Positions 53,607-63,540 of a DNA stretch of 64,000 bases are shown in pieces. The stretch lies in assembly GCA_019634165.1 (NCBI GenBank), contig JAHQVT010000003.1:1-64000 (forward strand), given 5' to 3'. Source of the stretch: Rhodospirillales bacterium. GTDB lineage: Bacteria > Pseudomonadota > Alphaproteobacteria > Rhodospirillales > Thalassospiraceae. Every line of letters begins with the position of its first letter. The first letter of the stretch is position 1. Under the pieces are notes generated by a model. The model was not told the DNA's origin. It worked only from the letters and a program-made list of their open reading frames with translations, and ran no database searches. The position numbers were made by a program, and so were the translations under genes.

Positions 53607-55352
53607 ATGTCCGACAAAGTTAAAAAGTCCGCTGAAGATCTCAGAAGTGCGCGCTGGTTTGCGCCAGATGATCTTCGTTCGTTTGGTCATCGATCACGGT
53701 TGATGCAAATGGGACTCGATCCCGAAGATTGGACTGGGCGTCCGGTTATCGGCATTCTTAATACTTGGTCTGAGCTTAATCCATGCCATGCGCATTTTCG
53801 CGAACGCGTTGGCGATGTGAAAAAGGGTGTCCATCAATCTGGTGGCTTCCCGGTTGAGCTGCCGGCCATTTCGGTTGATGAAAGTTTCACCAAGCCGACC
53901 TCGATGCTGTATCGCAACCTGCTTGCGATGGAGACCGAAGAAATGATCCGCTCGCACCCGCTTGATGGTGTGGTGCTGATGGGCGGGTGCGATAAAACCA
54001 CGCCGGGTCTGGTAATGGGCGCATTATCGGCCGGTGTGCCGATGATTTATCTGCCTGCGGGACCAATGTTGCGCGGAAATTATGCCGGTAAAATCCTTGG
54101 GTCCGGTTCGGATGCCTGGAAATACTGGGATGAACGCCGCGCTGGTAACATCAGTGATGAAGAATGGGTTGGTGTCGAAGGCGGCATTGCCCGTTCCTAC
54201 GGTCACTGCATGACCATGGGCACCGCATCCACCATGACCGCCATTGCCGAGGCCATGGGGCTTTGTCTTCCTGGCGCGTCATCTATTCCCGCACCAGATG
54301 CCGGTCACATTCGGATGTCCACCCAATGTGGTCGCCGTATTGTTGATATGGTCTGGGAAGATTTGACCCCGGAAAAAATCGTCACCCCGGCATCGATCAA
54401 AAATTCCGCGATTGTTGCCATGGCAACCGGCTGTTCGACCAATGCGGTTGTTCACATGCTGGCCATGGCGCGCCGTGCGTCGATCAAGCTTAGCCTTGAT
54501 GATCTTGATGCACTTGGTCGAACCACGCCGCTGATCGCCAATATTCGCCCATCGGGCAAGGGTGATTATCTGATGGAAGACTTCTATTACGCCGGTGGCT
54601 TGCGCGCACTGATGGCAGAACTTGGCGATAAGCTTGATACGTCGGTCATCACCGTTACGGGCAAAACCCTTGGCGAGACGTTGGAAGGTGCGACAGTTTA
54701 CAATGACGATGTCATTCGACCACTGTCGAACCCGGTCTATCATGAAGGATCGCTTGCGGTTCTGCGCGGGAACCTGTGCCCGGACGGGGCGGTGATCAAA
54801 CCGGCAGCCTGTGATGAGCGGTTCCGTAATCATCAGGGACCAGCCCTTGTCTTTGACAGCTATCCGGAAATGAAAAAGGCGATTGATGACGAGAACCTTG
54901 ATGTCTCGCCTGATCATGTTCTGGTGCTGCGCAATGCCGGGCCGCTTGGTGGGCCGGGCTTCCCGGAATGGGGCATGTTGCCAATTCCCAAGGCCCTGAT
55001 CAAACAGGGACACCGCGATATGCTGCGCATTTCAGATGCGCGAATGTCGGGTACGTCCTATGGCGCCTGTGTGCTTCATGTCGCGCCGGAATCTTATATT
55101 GGTGGGCCGCTGGCACTGTTGAAAACTGGCGATATCGTCAAGCTTGATCTTGATAACCGTCGTTTGGACATGTTGGTCGAGGAAGATGAAATCGAACGCC
55201 GCCGGGCGGCTTGGCAAAAACCGGAACCACGTTTCCAGCGTGGGTATGGTTGGATGTTTGGCAAGCATGTCACACAGGCTAATGAAGGCTGTGACTTTGA
55301 TTTCCTGTCGCCGGAATTTGGCGAAACGGCGGGCGAGCCGGACATCTATTAA
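53607..55352 (+). CDS. IlvD/Edd-family aldonate dehydratase (L-arabinonate dehydratase type)
   Basis: From ATG 53607 the protein has 581 residues. GGGAGG lies just upstream; the track start is a TTG 51 nt earlier. Cluster cysteines C60 (ELNPCHAHF), C128 (MGGCDKTTPG) and C201 (YGHCMTMGTAST) match the three 2Fe-2S ligands of pentonate dehydratases, and ATGCSTNAVVH carries the family core. It should dehydrate a sugar acid such as L-arabinonate or D-xylonate to a 2-keto-3-deoxy acid. No sugar dehydrogenase or lactonase is nearby, and the divergent TctCBA carrier fits direct uptake of the acid. Galactonate or fuconate remain possible. Confidence 0.85.
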   Translation: MSDKVKKSAEDLRSARWFAPDDLRSFGHRSRLMQMGLDPEDWTGRPVIGILNTWSELNPCHAHFRERVGDVKKGVHQSGGFPVELPAISVDESFTKPTSMLYRNLLAMETEEMIRSHPLDGVVLMGGCDKTTPGLVMGALSAGVPMIYLPAGPMLRGNYAGKILGSGSDAWKYWDERRAGNISDEEWVGVEGGIARSYGHCMTMGTASTMTAIAEAMGLCLPGASSIPAPDAGHIRMSTQCGRRIVDMVWEDLTPEKIVTPASIKNSAIVAMATGCSTNAVVHMLAMARRASIKLSLDDLDALGRTTPLIANIRPSGKGDYLMEDFYYAGGLRALMAELGDKLDTSVITVTGKTLGETLEGATVYNDDVIRPLSNPVYHEGSLAVLRGNLCPDGAVIKPAACDERFRNHQGPALVFDSYPEMKKAIDDENLDVSPDHVLVLRNAGPLGGPGFPEWGMLPIPKALIKQGHRDMLRISDARMSGTSYGACVLHVAPESYIGGPLALLKTGDIVKLDLDNRRLDMLVEEDEIERRRAAWQKPEPRFQRGYGWMFGKHVTQANEGCDFDFLSPEFGETAGEPDIY

Positions 55353-55431
55353 GCAATAGACAGACATAAAAACACGATGCAGGGGTGTGATTGGCACCCT
55401 TGCGAACTGCATCATTCAGGGATATCGATCC

Positions 55432-56343
55432 ATGGCACTTTCCAAAGCTGACCTGCGTGGCGTGCTGTCGGGCATTTCCGGCATTCTTGTCACACCTTAT
55501 GACGATAATGGCGATCTTGCACCCGCCAAGCTAAACCCCATCATTGACCGTGCGCTTGCCGCGGGTGTGCATTTCCCGGTGGTGAATGGCAATACCGGCG
55601 AATTTTACGCACTGACCACCGATGAAGCCATCACCATGGCAAAATCTGTTGCCGAGATGCTTGATGGTCGCGCGCCGATGTTGGCTGGGATCGGGCGCGG
55701 TGTGCGTGATGCCTGTGCGCTGGCCAAGGCATCGGCAGAAGCCGGGGCTGAAGCATTGATGATCCATCAGCCGCCAGACCCGTTTGTCGCACCCCGCGGG
55801 GTTGTTGATTATATCAAGCGCATTGCAGATGCATCGGGCGGGCTTCCGATGATGCTGTATCTGCGCAACGATACGATTGGCACCAAAGCAATCAGCGATC
55901 TGTGCGCGATCGAAGGTGTTGCTGGTGTGAAATGGGCAACGCCAAATGCCATGAAACTTTCCGAAGCAATTAACGCATGTGACCCTGATATTGTTTGGGT
56001 CGGAGGGTTGGCTGAAACCTGGGCGCCGGCATTTTATGCGGTCGGTGCGCGTGGCTTTACATCGGGTTTGATCAATGTCTGGCCGGAACGCTCCATGGCC
56101 ATTCATGCCGCGCTGGAAGGTGGTGACTATGCCAAGGCCCGCCAGCTTATCCATGACATGGCAGCCTTCGAAGAAGTCCGTGCCGAAGAAATGAACGGCA
56201 CCAACGTGACCGGTGTGAAGGCGGCTCTTAAATTGCTGGGCGATGATTGTGGTGCAACGCGCCCGCCATCTGCCTGGCCGTTGACCGATACGCAGCAGAA
56301 CAAGCTGGTCGGTTTCATGCGTCAGAATAATCTTGTGAAATAA
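55432..56343 (+). CDS. DapA-family 2-keto-3-deoxy acid dehydratase/aldolase
   Basis: From ATG 55432 the protein has 303 residues; the GTG track start 45 nt upstream lacks a ribosome site. It is a dihydrodipicolinate-synthase-like barrel with the carboxylate-binding NGNTGEFY, the tyrosine in PMMLYLRN and the Schiff-base lysine in GVKWATPNA. Between a dehydratase and a semialdehyde dehydrogenase it should convert 2-keto-3-deoxypentonate to 2-oxoglutarate semialdehyde (dehydratase role). 5-keto-4-deoxyglucarate dehydratase is a close alternative, and aldolase activity cannot be ruled out. Confidence 0.82.
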   Translation: MALSKADLRGVLSGISGILVTPYDDNGDLAPAKLNPIIDRALAAGVHFPVVNGNTGEFYALTTDEAITMAKSVAEMLDGRAPMLAGIGRGVRDACALAKASAEAGAEALMIHQPPDPFVAPRGVVDYIKRIADASGGLPMMLYLRNDTIGTKAISDLCAIEGVAGVKWATPNAMKLSEAINACDPDIVWVGGLAETWAPAFYAVGARGFTSGLINVWPERSMAIHAALEGGDYAKARQLIHDMAAFEEVRAEEMNGTNVTGVKAALKLLGDDCGATRPPSAWPLTDTQQNKLVGFMRQNNLVK

Positions 56344-56371
56344 GCGGCCCCGCCGTACCAAGGAGGCATCT

Positions 56372-57886
56372 ATGTCCTATACCCTAACCGGAAAACATCT
56401 GATTGCGGGCAACTGGGTTGCTGGTGATAACACGTTCCAGTCCGAACCGGCCCACGGCCCGGCCAATACATTCCCGGTCGGAACCCCGGCCCTTGTCGAT
56501 CAGGCAGCCAAGGCGGCCGAAGACGCATTCTGGACGTTTGGTTATTCAACCCGCGAAGAACGCGCAAAATTCGTCAATGCGATTGCCGATGAGATCGATG
56601 CACGCGGCGATGAAATCACCGAAATCGGCACACAGGAAACCGGTCTCCCTGAGGCCCGTCTTCAGGGCGAGCGTGGCCGCACGGTTGGCCAGTTGCGTTT
56701 GTTTGCAAGCCACATCCTTGATGGAGCCTATCTTGATCGTCGCTATGACGAAGCATTGCCTGATCGTGCGCCATTACCGCGCCCTGATCTGCGTTTGATG
56801 CAGCGTCCGATTGGCCCGGTTGCCGTATTTGGCGCCTCGAACTTCCCGCTGGCATTTTCGGTTGCCGGTGGCGATACAGCATCGGCCTTGGCAGCAGGCT
56901 GCCCGGTTGTGGTCAAGGGTCATTCTGCCCATCCGGGAACCGGTGAAATCGTTGCACAGGCAATTGATGCCGCGATCAAAAGATGCGGTGTTCATCCGGG
57001 CGTATTTAGCCTTATTCAAGGTGGTAAACGTGAGGTTGGTCAAAGCCTTGTGCAGCATCCATTGATCAAGGCGGTTGGCTTTACCGGATCGCTTGGCGGT
57101 GGTCGTGCATTGTTTGATCTGTGTGCCGCGCGCCCGGAACCCATTCCGTTCTTTGGTGAACTTGGTTCCGTCAACCCAATGTTCTTATTGCCTGCTGCCA
57201 CCAAGGCACGGGGCAAGGCCCTTGGTGCCGGTTGGGCGGGGTCGCTAACCATGGGGGCGGGGCAGTTCTGCACCAATCCGGGGATTGCAGTTGTGATTGA
57301 TGGGCCTGATGCCGATGCCTTTGTCGCATCCGCCAAAGAAGCACTTTCCGGGGTTGCCGCCCAGACCATGCTGACCGATGGCATGGCAGAAACCTATCGC
57401 GCAGGGGCTAAGCGGATTGCAGGAACGTCAGGCGTTAAAGACGTTCTGACCACAACGTGCGATCTTCGTAATGCAACGCCTTATCTGTTTGAAACCACGG
57501 GTGAAAACTGGCTTTCAAACCATGAACTGGGTGAAGAAGTCTTTGGGCCGCTTGGTCTGGTGGTTCGGGTTAAGGATGTTGCGGAAATGCGCGCCATTGC
57601 CAAATCGCTTGAAGGTCAGTTGACCTGCACGCTGCATTTGGATGCGGCAGATGCCGCCGATGCCAGATCGTTGCTTCCGATTTTGGAACATAAAGCAGGG
57701 CGTGTTTTGGCCAACGGTTTCCCGACTGGGGTGGAAGTTTCTGACGCCATGGTGCATGGCGGGCCTTATCCGGCATCGACTAACTTTGGCGCAACCTCGG
57801 TAGGGACGATGGCGATCCGGCGTTTCTTGCGCCCGGTTTGCTATCAGAACATCCCGGTTGATGTGTTGCCGGCTGATATTGCCTGA
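56372..57886 (+). CDS. 2-oxoglutarate semialdehyde dehydrogenase (KGSADH-type ALDH)
   Basis: The 504-residue aldehyde dehydrogenase has the GFTGSLGGGRALFDL coenzyme segment, the glutamate in FFGELGSVNPMFLLP and the catalytic cysteine in GAGQFCTNPG. The FGELGSVNP form is typical of the 2-oxoglutarate semialdehyde dehydrogenase branch. It yields 2-oxoglutarate, the entry point to the TCA cycle. AAGGAGG precedes its ATG. As the only such gene here it may also serve the D-xylose island next to it. Confidence 0.87.
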   Translation: MSYTLTGKHLIAGNWVAGDNTFQSEPAHGPANTFPVGTPALVDQAAKAAEDAFWTFGYSTREERAKFVNAIADEIDARGDEITEIGTQETGLPEARLQGERGRTVGQLRLFASHILDGAYLDRRYDEALPDRAPLPRPDLRLMQRPIGPVAVFGASNFPLAFSVAGGDTASALAAGCPVVVKGHSAHPGTGEIVAQAIDAAIKRCGVHPGVFSLIQGGKREVGQSLVQHPLIKAVGFTGSLGGGRALFDLCAARPEPIPFFGELGSVNPMFLLPAATKARGKALGAGWAGSLTMGAGQFCTNPGIAVVIDGPDADAFVASAKEALSGVAAQTMLTDGMAETYRAGAKRIAGTSGVKDVLTTTCDLRNATPYLFETTGENWLSNHELGEEVFGPLGLVVRVKDVAEMRAIAKSLEGQLTCTLHLDAADAADARSLLPILEHKAGRVLANGFPTGVEVSDAMVHGGPYPASTNFGATSVGTMAIRRFLRPVCYQNIPVDVLPADIA

Positions 57887-57948
57887 TTTCTTTTTCATCA
57901 TGATATCGCCCGGCTGGTCCCAGCCGGGCACTCTACGGAGTATGAAAT

Positions 57949-58674
57949 ATGAGCGATTATGTCCTAAGCGACGCAACCCGCGCCAAGTTTAAACGCGTAA
58001 GCACCGCGTCGCTTTGCACAGCACTTTACAAGCGCGGCATTCGCAACCAGTTCATCCAGAATGTGCAGCAGGTTGCGCCCAAGGATGAAAACATGGTCGG
58101 GCAGGCTTATACGCTGCGGTATATCCCGGCCCGCGAAGACCGCAACCCGATTGAAGTTTTCCGTGATCCCAATCATCCGCAGCGTGTTGCGGTCGAACAA
58201 TGTCCGGCCGGTCATGTTTTGGTGATGGACAGCCGCAAGGATGCCCGTGCGGCATCGGCGGGGTCGATCCTGATTACCCGTCTGATGAAGCGCGGCGTTG
58301 AAGGTGTTGTCACCGATGGTGGTTTTCGCGATGCGGATGGTATTGGCAAGCTTGCCATTCATTCCTATCACGCGCGCCCATCTGCGCCGACCAATCTGAC
58401 CCTGCACGAAGCCTATGATTTGAATGTGCCAATCGGCTGTGGCGATGCGCCGGTATTTCCGGGTGACGTTGTGGTTGGGGACAAGGACGGCGTTGTTGTC
58501 ATTCCAGCCCATCTGGCTGATGAATTGGCCGATGAATGTGCCGGTATGGAAAGCTTTGAAGACTTCGTTCTTGAAGAAGTTATGTCGGGCAAGCCGATCA
58601 TTGGTCTTTATCCACCAACCAAGGATGAAACCAAGGCCAACTTTGAAGCATGGCGCAAGAAAACCGGGCGTTAA
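57949..58674 (+). CDS. RraA-like family protein (possible oxo-acid aldolase)
   Basis: The 241-residue protein has the RraA fold core GSILITRLMKRGVEGVVTDGGFRDADG with the Arg-Asp pair used by 4-hydroxy-4-methyl-2-oxoglutarate/oxaloacetate-type aldolases, and PVFPGDVVVGDKDGVVVIP. Members in sugar-acid operons are often annotated as RNase E regulators, but this long version with the RD motif is more likely an enzyme on a keto acid. Its role here is unproven. It ends the plus-strand operon before a terminator. Confidence 0.72.
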   Translation: MSDYVLSDATRAKFKRVSTASLCTALYKRGIRNQFIQNVQQVAPKDENMVGQAYTLRYIPAREDRNPIEVFRDPNHPQRVAVEQCPAGHVLVMDSRKDARAASAGSILITRLMKRGVEGVVTDGGFRDADGIGKLAIHSYHARPSAPTNLTLHEAYDLNVPIGCGDAPVFPGDVVVGDKDGVVVIPAHLADELADECAGMESFEDFVLEEVMSGKPIIGLYPPTKDETKANFEAWRKKTGR

Positions 58675-58697
58675 GTTCGGGTGGATTGCCAAAAGAA

Positions 58698-58723
58698 AAA
58701 GCCGCTCCTGTTGGGGCGGCTTT
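58698..58723. terminator. Bidirectional terminator between rraA-like and ROK genes
   Basis: Stem aaagccgctcc / ggggcggcttt with a TGTT loop is flanked by A- and T-runs, in an 87-bp convergent gap. Confidence 0.85.
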
Positions 58724-58761
58724 CTTGTTTTTACGCTGCAAAGGCTTGTGTTTATGGCGGG

Positions 58762-60030
58762 TTATAGTGTGTTTGCCGCCTGAAACATGTTTTCGTCATG
58801 GCGCAAAAGGCTTTGCCCAATAGCACCTTGAAGGGCCAAATCCTTATCCCATGCCAGATGGATGATTTCTGGTCCACGTCGTAATTCGGGAACTTGTGCC
58901 AAGCTTAAGCCGCGCATAAGTTCTGGTTCCATCATGTCATAGGCACGCGCACCCGACCCGGTGATGAAAATCTGTTTCGGACCCAAAAGCGCGATCAGAT
59001 TGGCGATGCCATAGCCCAGAACCTTGCCCGCATGGCGGAATAGATCGGCCAAATCTTCGTCACCAGCCCTTGCACGGGCAACAAGATCCATCATTTGTTC
59101 TTCGCTGGGATGCAGGCTGTTGGTGTCAGGCAGGTCAATAATGCCGCGCGCATCGCGCAAAATGGCATAATCCCCGATATAGGCTTCAAGGCATCCCCGC
59201 CGCCCGCAATTGCATAATGGTCCGTCGGGTTGGTATTTCGTATGGCCAAATTCTGCCGCCGTTCCAAAATCGCCGTTATAAACCGACCCGTTTAAAACCA
59301 GCCCCATGCCAATGCCATACCCCAGCATGATGACGGCAAAATCACCGCCGCGATGTAGGTTGGTGTTTTGCGAAATAGCGGTGGCGATACAGTTGGCATC
59401 GTTGGACATCTGGACAATGCCGCCAAATCGTTCGGTCAATGGTTTGGTAAGGGCGATATTGCGAAGATGAAGGGCAGGCGACCAGATGATCTCGCCGCTA
59501 TTGCTGTCGCAAACGCCTTGCACGGCGATGCTGATGCCAACCGGTGGCCGGGCTGAGAAATCTTTGTGTTTGGCAATAAAATCATCAATCAATGTGATCA
59601 GGGTCGAAACCAGTTCAGCTTCGTCAAGATCACGGGTATTGATGCTGTGCTCCGAGCTGCATTCGATCTCGCCCTTGAAATTGCCAAGCGCGATTTCAAT
59701 CAGATTGATGGTGATTTTAACCCCGATCACACAGGCTGCATTTGGCACCAGATCAAGCAAAACCTTGGGGCGGCCGCGTGTGGTGCCGTGGCTACCGTTT
59801 GCGCCACCGTTGATATTGCCATTGCCGGTGCCATTTGCGTTGGCACTTTGGCTTTCTTGGACCAACCCTTGAGTCATCAGATCGGCGGTAAGCGATGTAA
59901 CCGTTGCGGGGCTAAGGCCCGTGGCGCTGCCGATATCAATGCGTGCGGCGGGACCGTGGATGCGCAAATAACGCAAGATTGCGATCTGGGATGGCTGGCG
60001 TGGGGTTTCGCTGTCCTTGCGGCGCTTCAT
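58762..60030 (-). CDS. ROK-family repressor, XylR-like
   Basis: From ATG 60030 the protein has 422 residues. The track start at 60096 lies upstream of a terminator hairpin and would add an arginine/proline leader; MKRRKDSETPRQPSQIAILRYLRIHG begins the family homology. A winged helix (ARIDIGSATGLSPATVTSLTADLM) is followed by a Gly/Asn-rich linker (NANGTGNGNINGGANGS) and a ROK sugar-sensing domain with the zinc motif CNCGRRGCLEAY. It probably represses the adjacent xylose genes in the absence of sugar. The Asn/Gly linker of about 20 residues is unusual. Confidence 0.85.
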   Translation of the reverse strand: MKRRKDSETPRQPSQIAILRYLRIHGPAARIDIGSATGLSPATVTSLTADLMTQGLVQESQSANANGTGNGNINGGANGSHGTTRGRPKVLLDLVPNAACVIGVKITINLIEIALGNFKGEIECSSEHSINTRDLDEAELVSTLITLIDDFIAKHKDFSARPPVGISIAVQGVCDSNSGEIIWSPALHLRNIALTKPLTERFGGIVQMSNDANCIATAISQNTNLHRGGDFAVIMLGYGIGMGLVLNGSVYNGDFGTAAEFGHTKYQPDGPLCNCGRRGCLEAYIGDYAILRDARGIIDLPDTNSLHPSEEQMMDLVARARAGDEDLADLFRHAGKVLGYGIANLIALLGPKQIFITGSGARAYDMMEPELMRGLSLAQVPELRRGPEIIHLAWDKDLALQGAIGQSLLRHDENMFQAANTL

Positions 60031-60057
60031 GGGGCTGGTATGTATCCTGTGAAATGG

Positions 60058-60084
60058 ACAAGGCGGGTTTTGCGCCCGCCTTGT
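60058..60084 (-). terminator. Terminator of the xylose operon
   Basis: A 10-bp stem acaaggcggg / cccgccttgt with a 7-nt loop lies 37 bp behind the FAH-family gene. It places the start of the ROK gene downstream, at 60030. Confidence 0.75.
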
Positions 60085-60120
60085 AGATATGGGCATTTTT
60101 TATCCCGTTTTGGCAAGGGA

Positions 60121-61302
60121 TTAGAGCAACCCGCGCGCAGCAAGGTTGGTCATCAAGGCGGTGATGCCAAATCGCCACGGATTGATGGTATCAGACCGAT
60201 CAACCTGATTGACCAGTTTGCCAAGGCTTGGGGTCGATATGGTGACAAGATCACCCATCTGGTGGGTAAAGCCTTTGCCCGCACCGCCACGATCATCGGT
60301 CGGGGCAAACATGGTGCCCAAAAACAGCATCACACCATCAGGATATTGATGATGTTTGCCAATCGCCTGTGAAACGAGGCTTTCGGGTGTGCGGCTGATC
60401 TGGCTCATCGAGCTAACCGCATCAAGGTGATAGCCATCAGGCCCGTCAATTGCCATGGCAAGGTCGGCGGATTTGACGGTTTCAAGCGTGAAATGATCAT
60501 CAAACAAGCGAATGAACGGGCCGATTGCGCAAGAACCATTATTGTCTTTGGCCTTGCCCAGAAGGAGTGCCGAGCGGCCTTCGACATCGCGCAAATTAAC
60601 GTCATTGCCAAGGGTCGCGCCGACGATTTTGCCGGTTGATGTTGCTGCAAGAACGACTTCGGGTTCGGGATTGTTCCAATTTGAAATCGGATGCAGGCCA
60701 ACATGCGCACCATGCCCAACTGCGGACATGACAGGGGATTTGGTAAAGATTTCCGCATCCGGGCCAATGCCGACTTCAAGATATTGCGACCATGCGCCTT
60801 TCTCGATCAGGACGCGTTTGATCTCGGCGGCTTTTTCTGAACCCGGTTCGATTTGCGATAAATCATCACCGATGATGCCGGTGATTTCGGCTCTGATTTG
60901 ATCGGCCTTGCTGGCGTCCCCACGTGCTTGTTCTTCGATCACGCGTTCCAGCAGGCTGGCGACAAAGGTCACACCACTTGCCTTGATCGCTTGAAGGTCA
61001 TTTGGGCTCAGGAAATGGGCGGTTTTGTCATCCGTTCCGGGGCGTGATTGCGCAAGAGCATCGTCAAAGGATGCAACGGTCGGGAAGCTTGCGGTGTTCG
61101 ATAGTCTTGCGACCAGATCTTCGCGTTCAAGAAGTTGGCTGATGGTCGGGGCAAGGCTGCTGATGTCGCGCAGGTTTTCGCCATCGACCAGAACCGGTGT
61201 TGGGCCCGACACACGCGGATCCCAGATGCGTCCGACCAGAATGGCGCGGTTAGCATCTTTGGGCAGGATATCAGATTGGGTCAGCGGAAAGCCGTTGGTC
61301 AT
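60121..61302 (-). CDS. xylX: FAH-family 2-keto-3-deoxy-D-xylonate dehydratase
   Basis: The 393-residue protein is of the fumarylacetoacetate hydrolase superfamily, in the long XylX form. The metal-site region [20 protein letters not shown] leads into [22 protein letters not shown], the XylX-type motif. XylX removes water from 2-keto-3-deoxyxylonate to give 2-oxoglutarate semialdehyde in the Weimberg pathway. Its ATG overlaps the sugar ABC ATPase stop by four bases, which ties it to sugar uptake. The arabinose-specific FAH homologues are an alternative. No xylose dehydrogenase, lactonase or xylonate dehydratase appears in this half of the window. Confidence 0.82.
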   Translation of the reverse strand: MTNGFPLTQSDILPKDANRAILVGRIWDPRVSGPTPVLVDGENLRDISSLAPTISQLLEREDLVARLSNTASFPTVASFDDALAQSRPGTDDKTAHFLSPNDLQAIKASGVTFVASLLERVIEEQARGDASKADQIRAEITGIIGDDLSQIEPGSEKAAEIKRVLIEKGAWSQYLEVGIGPDAEIFTKSPVMSAVGHGAHVGLHPISNWNNPEPEVVLAATSTGKIVGATLGNDVNLRDVEGRSALLLGKAKDNNGSCAIGPFIRLFDDHFTLETVKSADLAMAIDGPDGYHLDAVSSMSQISRTPESLVSQAIGKHHQYPDGVMLFLGTMFAPTDDRGGAGKGFTHQMGDLVTISTPSLGKLVNQVDRSDTINPWRFGITALMTNLAARGLL

Positions 61303-62162
61303 AAGGTGGTCTCGCTTGTTTCGCTGTTGGCGGCGTTTGCTACGTTCTTCGTACCAGATGTTGCAGGGCCATTGGTCGCACCCGGACCAGCCAGATGCAA
61401 AAGATGTTCGGGCATTTTGCCCAGAATGATCATGCCAAGAACATCATCATGGGTAACATCTTCAGTGCGGACACTGCCAACCAGTTTACCGTTCTTCATC
61501 ACATGCAAACGATCAGAAAGATCAAACACATCATGAAGATCGTGGCTGATCAACAAAATACCGAGCCCGTCACGTTTTAGTTGATCAATCAGTTCGCCGA
61601 CCATTTTGGTTTCATGAACGCCCAGTGCTGCGCAGGGTTCATCCATGATCAGAACGCGGGCTTCGAATAAAAGCGCACGTGCAATGGCAACTGATTGCCG
61701 CTGCCCACCAGAAAGAGCGGAAACGGGGGATGTGAATTTCTTGAAGTTCGGGTTTAAGCGATGAAGAACTTCACGGGCTTTGTGCTCCATTGCCGCGTCA
61801 TCAAGGAACCCAAACCGATCGACAAATTCGCGCCCCAAAAACAGGTTTTGTGCCGCATCAAGATTATCGGCCAAAGCAAGGTTTTGATAGATTGTCTCGA
61901 TATTATTATCGCGTGCATCACGGGCATTTTCAATTTTGGCTTCTTTGCCATCGACAATGATTTGGCCGCTATCGGCCTGATAGGCGCCCGACAGGATTTT
62001 GATCAGTGTCGATTTACCGGCACCATTATGGCCAAGCACACCGACCACTTCGCCGGGGTAAAGGTCGATGGATACGCCGTCCACCGCCTTGACCCCGCCA
62101 AAGCTGATATGGATGTCGCGCATTTCGACCAGCGGATCTTTGTTGATGTTGGTGTCAGTCAT
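61299..62162 (-). CDS. xylG: Sugar ABC importer ATPase, single-domain XylG/FrcA type
   Basis: The 287-residue ATPase has a single nucleotide-binding domain rather than the double one of E. coli XylG, as in FrcA-type importers. Walker A is GHNGAGKST, the signature [16 protein letters not shown] and Walker [13 protein letters not shown], with Cys where most have Thr. A low-complexity Ala/Asn/Thr tail of about 30 residues ends the protein. It sits between the permease and xylX. Confidence 0.85.
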   Translation of the reverse strand: MTDTNINKDPLVEMRDIHISFGGVKAVDGVSIDLYPGEVVGVLGHNGAGKSTLIKILSGAYQADSGQIIVDGKEAKIENARDARDNNIETIYQNLALADNLDAAQNLFLGREFVDRFGFLDDAAMEHKAREVLHRLNPNFKKFTSPVSALSGGQRQSVAIARALLFEARVLIMDEPCAALGVHETKMVGELIDQLKRDGLGILLISHDLHDVFDLSDRLHVMKNGKLVGSVRTEDVTHDDVLGMIILGKMPEHLLHLAGPGATNGPATSGTKNVANAANSETSETTL

Positions 62163-62173
62163 GTCCGGTCTCC

Positions 62174-63439
62174 TTACGCGGTCGGGTCGCTGTAACGACG
62201 ATGGAAATACTTGTCGCTAAAGACGGCCAGAACAAGAACCAGCCCGATAACGATGCTTTGAAGGGATGTATCAACCCCCAAAAGCGCCATGCCACTTTGA
62301 AGGCTTTGCATCACAAGTGCCCCGATCAGCGCACCATAAATTGTGCCTAAACCACCAGCCAATGACGTGCCGCCAATGACAACCGCGGCAATGACGCGAA
62401 GTTCGTCAAGCGTGCCAAGATCATTGCCCGCAGATTGCAGTCGGGCTGATGAGATCGCCGCACTGATTGCACAAAGAACCCCCATCAAGGCAAAGACAGC
62501 AACAGTCATGCGTTTGACATTAATACCGGCAAGTTCGGCTGCCTGCGGATTGCCGCCAATGGCAAATACATAGCGTCCAAACCGGGTGCGTTTGACAACG
62601 ATGGTCAGAACAATAGCAACAAGCGCGACAATCAAAAGTGGGATGGGAATACCATGCGAAATCTCAAGACTTTCCGGCGTAACCGGGAGGCCTTTGTTTT
62701 CAAGCAGGCGTTCTGCTGCGCGTTTTGGCAGGTGATAGGCATTGAGTGTCGTAATCACCGCCAAAACCAAACCGGCCTTAATGATGGTGTTGGTATACTC
62801 CGCCCAAATAGGTTTGACCGGAAATTCAAAAGAAAGACGACGGCGGCGTTCCATGATCGCGGCATAGATAATTGCCAGAATGGCGATCAATGCGACGATC
62901 CAGCTCCAAGATGCCCCAATGGTGCCTTCGATCCCGCCGCCCAGCAAAATGAAATTCTGATCAAGCGGGGCAACGGTTCGCCCTTGTGTGACCCACCATG
63001 CAGAACCACGCCAGACAAGAAGGCCACCCAAGGTAACGATAAAGGCCGGAACGCCCAGATACCCAACAGCTAATCCCTGAATGCCACCAATGGCCGCACC
63101 CAAGATGATGCCGATCACAAGGGTCAAAATCCAGGTCATTGGATGATTGTAATCAAGGAATTGCGGCAGGAGGTCAGTTTGAACGACCCCCATGATCATG
63201 GCAAGAACGCCAAGGATCGCGCCAACAGAAAGGTCGATATGGCGGGTGACAATGATCAAAACCATGCCGCAAGCCATAACGGCGACCGAAGCGGTCTGAA
63301 CCGATAAATTAAAAATGTTTCGCGGGGTGATAAAACGCCCACCCGATGCGATATCAAAGCCGACCCAAATGATCAGCAAAACAACAGCAAGACCAACCAA
63401 TCGGCGGTCGACTTCCATTTTCGAAAGTAGTCGTGACAT
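62174..63439 (-). CDS. xylH: Sugar ABC importer permease, XylH-like
   Basis: The 421-residue ribose/xylose-type permease (about 10-12 hydrophobic segments) has [30 protein letters not shown] and the late [30 protein letters not shown]. The length, with an insert containing [14 protein letters not shown] and the RRRRLSFEF loop, is that of XylH. It lies 12 bp before the ATPase gene. Confidence 0.87.
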   Translation of the reverse strand: MSRLLSKMEVDRRLVGLAVVLLIIWVGFDIASGGRFITPRNIFNLSVQTASVAVMACGMVLIIVTRHIDLSVGAILGVLAMIMGVVQTDLLPQFLDYNHPMTWILTLVIGIILGAAIGGIQGLAVGYLGVPAFIVTLGGLLVWRGSAWWVTQGRTVAPLDQNFILLGGGIEGTIGASWSWIVALIAILAIIYAAIMERRRRLSFEFPVKPIWAEYTNTIIKAGLVLAVITTLNAYHLPKRAAERLLENKGLPVTPESLEISHGIPIPLLIVALVAIVLTIVVKRTRFGRYVFAIGGNPQAAELAGINVKRMTVAVFALMGVLCAISAAISSARLQSAGNDLGTLDELRVIAAVVIGGTSLAGGLGTIYGALIGALVMQSLQSGMALLGVDTSLQSIVIGLVLVLAVFSDKYFHRRYSDPTA

Positions 63440-63459
63440 GAAAAAAGCTCATAAGGCAG

Positions 63460-63507
63460 CGGGGCCGACATGCTGTGGTCTGCGCATAGATACGGCTGTC
63501 GGCCCCG
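63460..63507 (-). other. GC hairpin between xylF and xylH
   Basis: Perfect 10-bp arms cggggccgac / gtcggccccg lie 33 bp behind the binding-protein stop. Read on the minus strand a GCTTTTTTC stretch follows about 15 nt later. It is a likely leaky terminator or 3'-end protector for the binding-protein message. Confidence 0.65.
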
Positions 63508-63540
63508 GGTTAAGCAAGGTAGGAGGAAATGCAGTTTGTC

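Noticed and set aside
57949-58674. RNase E inhibitor RraA
   Set aside because: The protein is much longer than true RraA, carries the Arg-Asp aldolase pair and sits in a sugar-acid operon.
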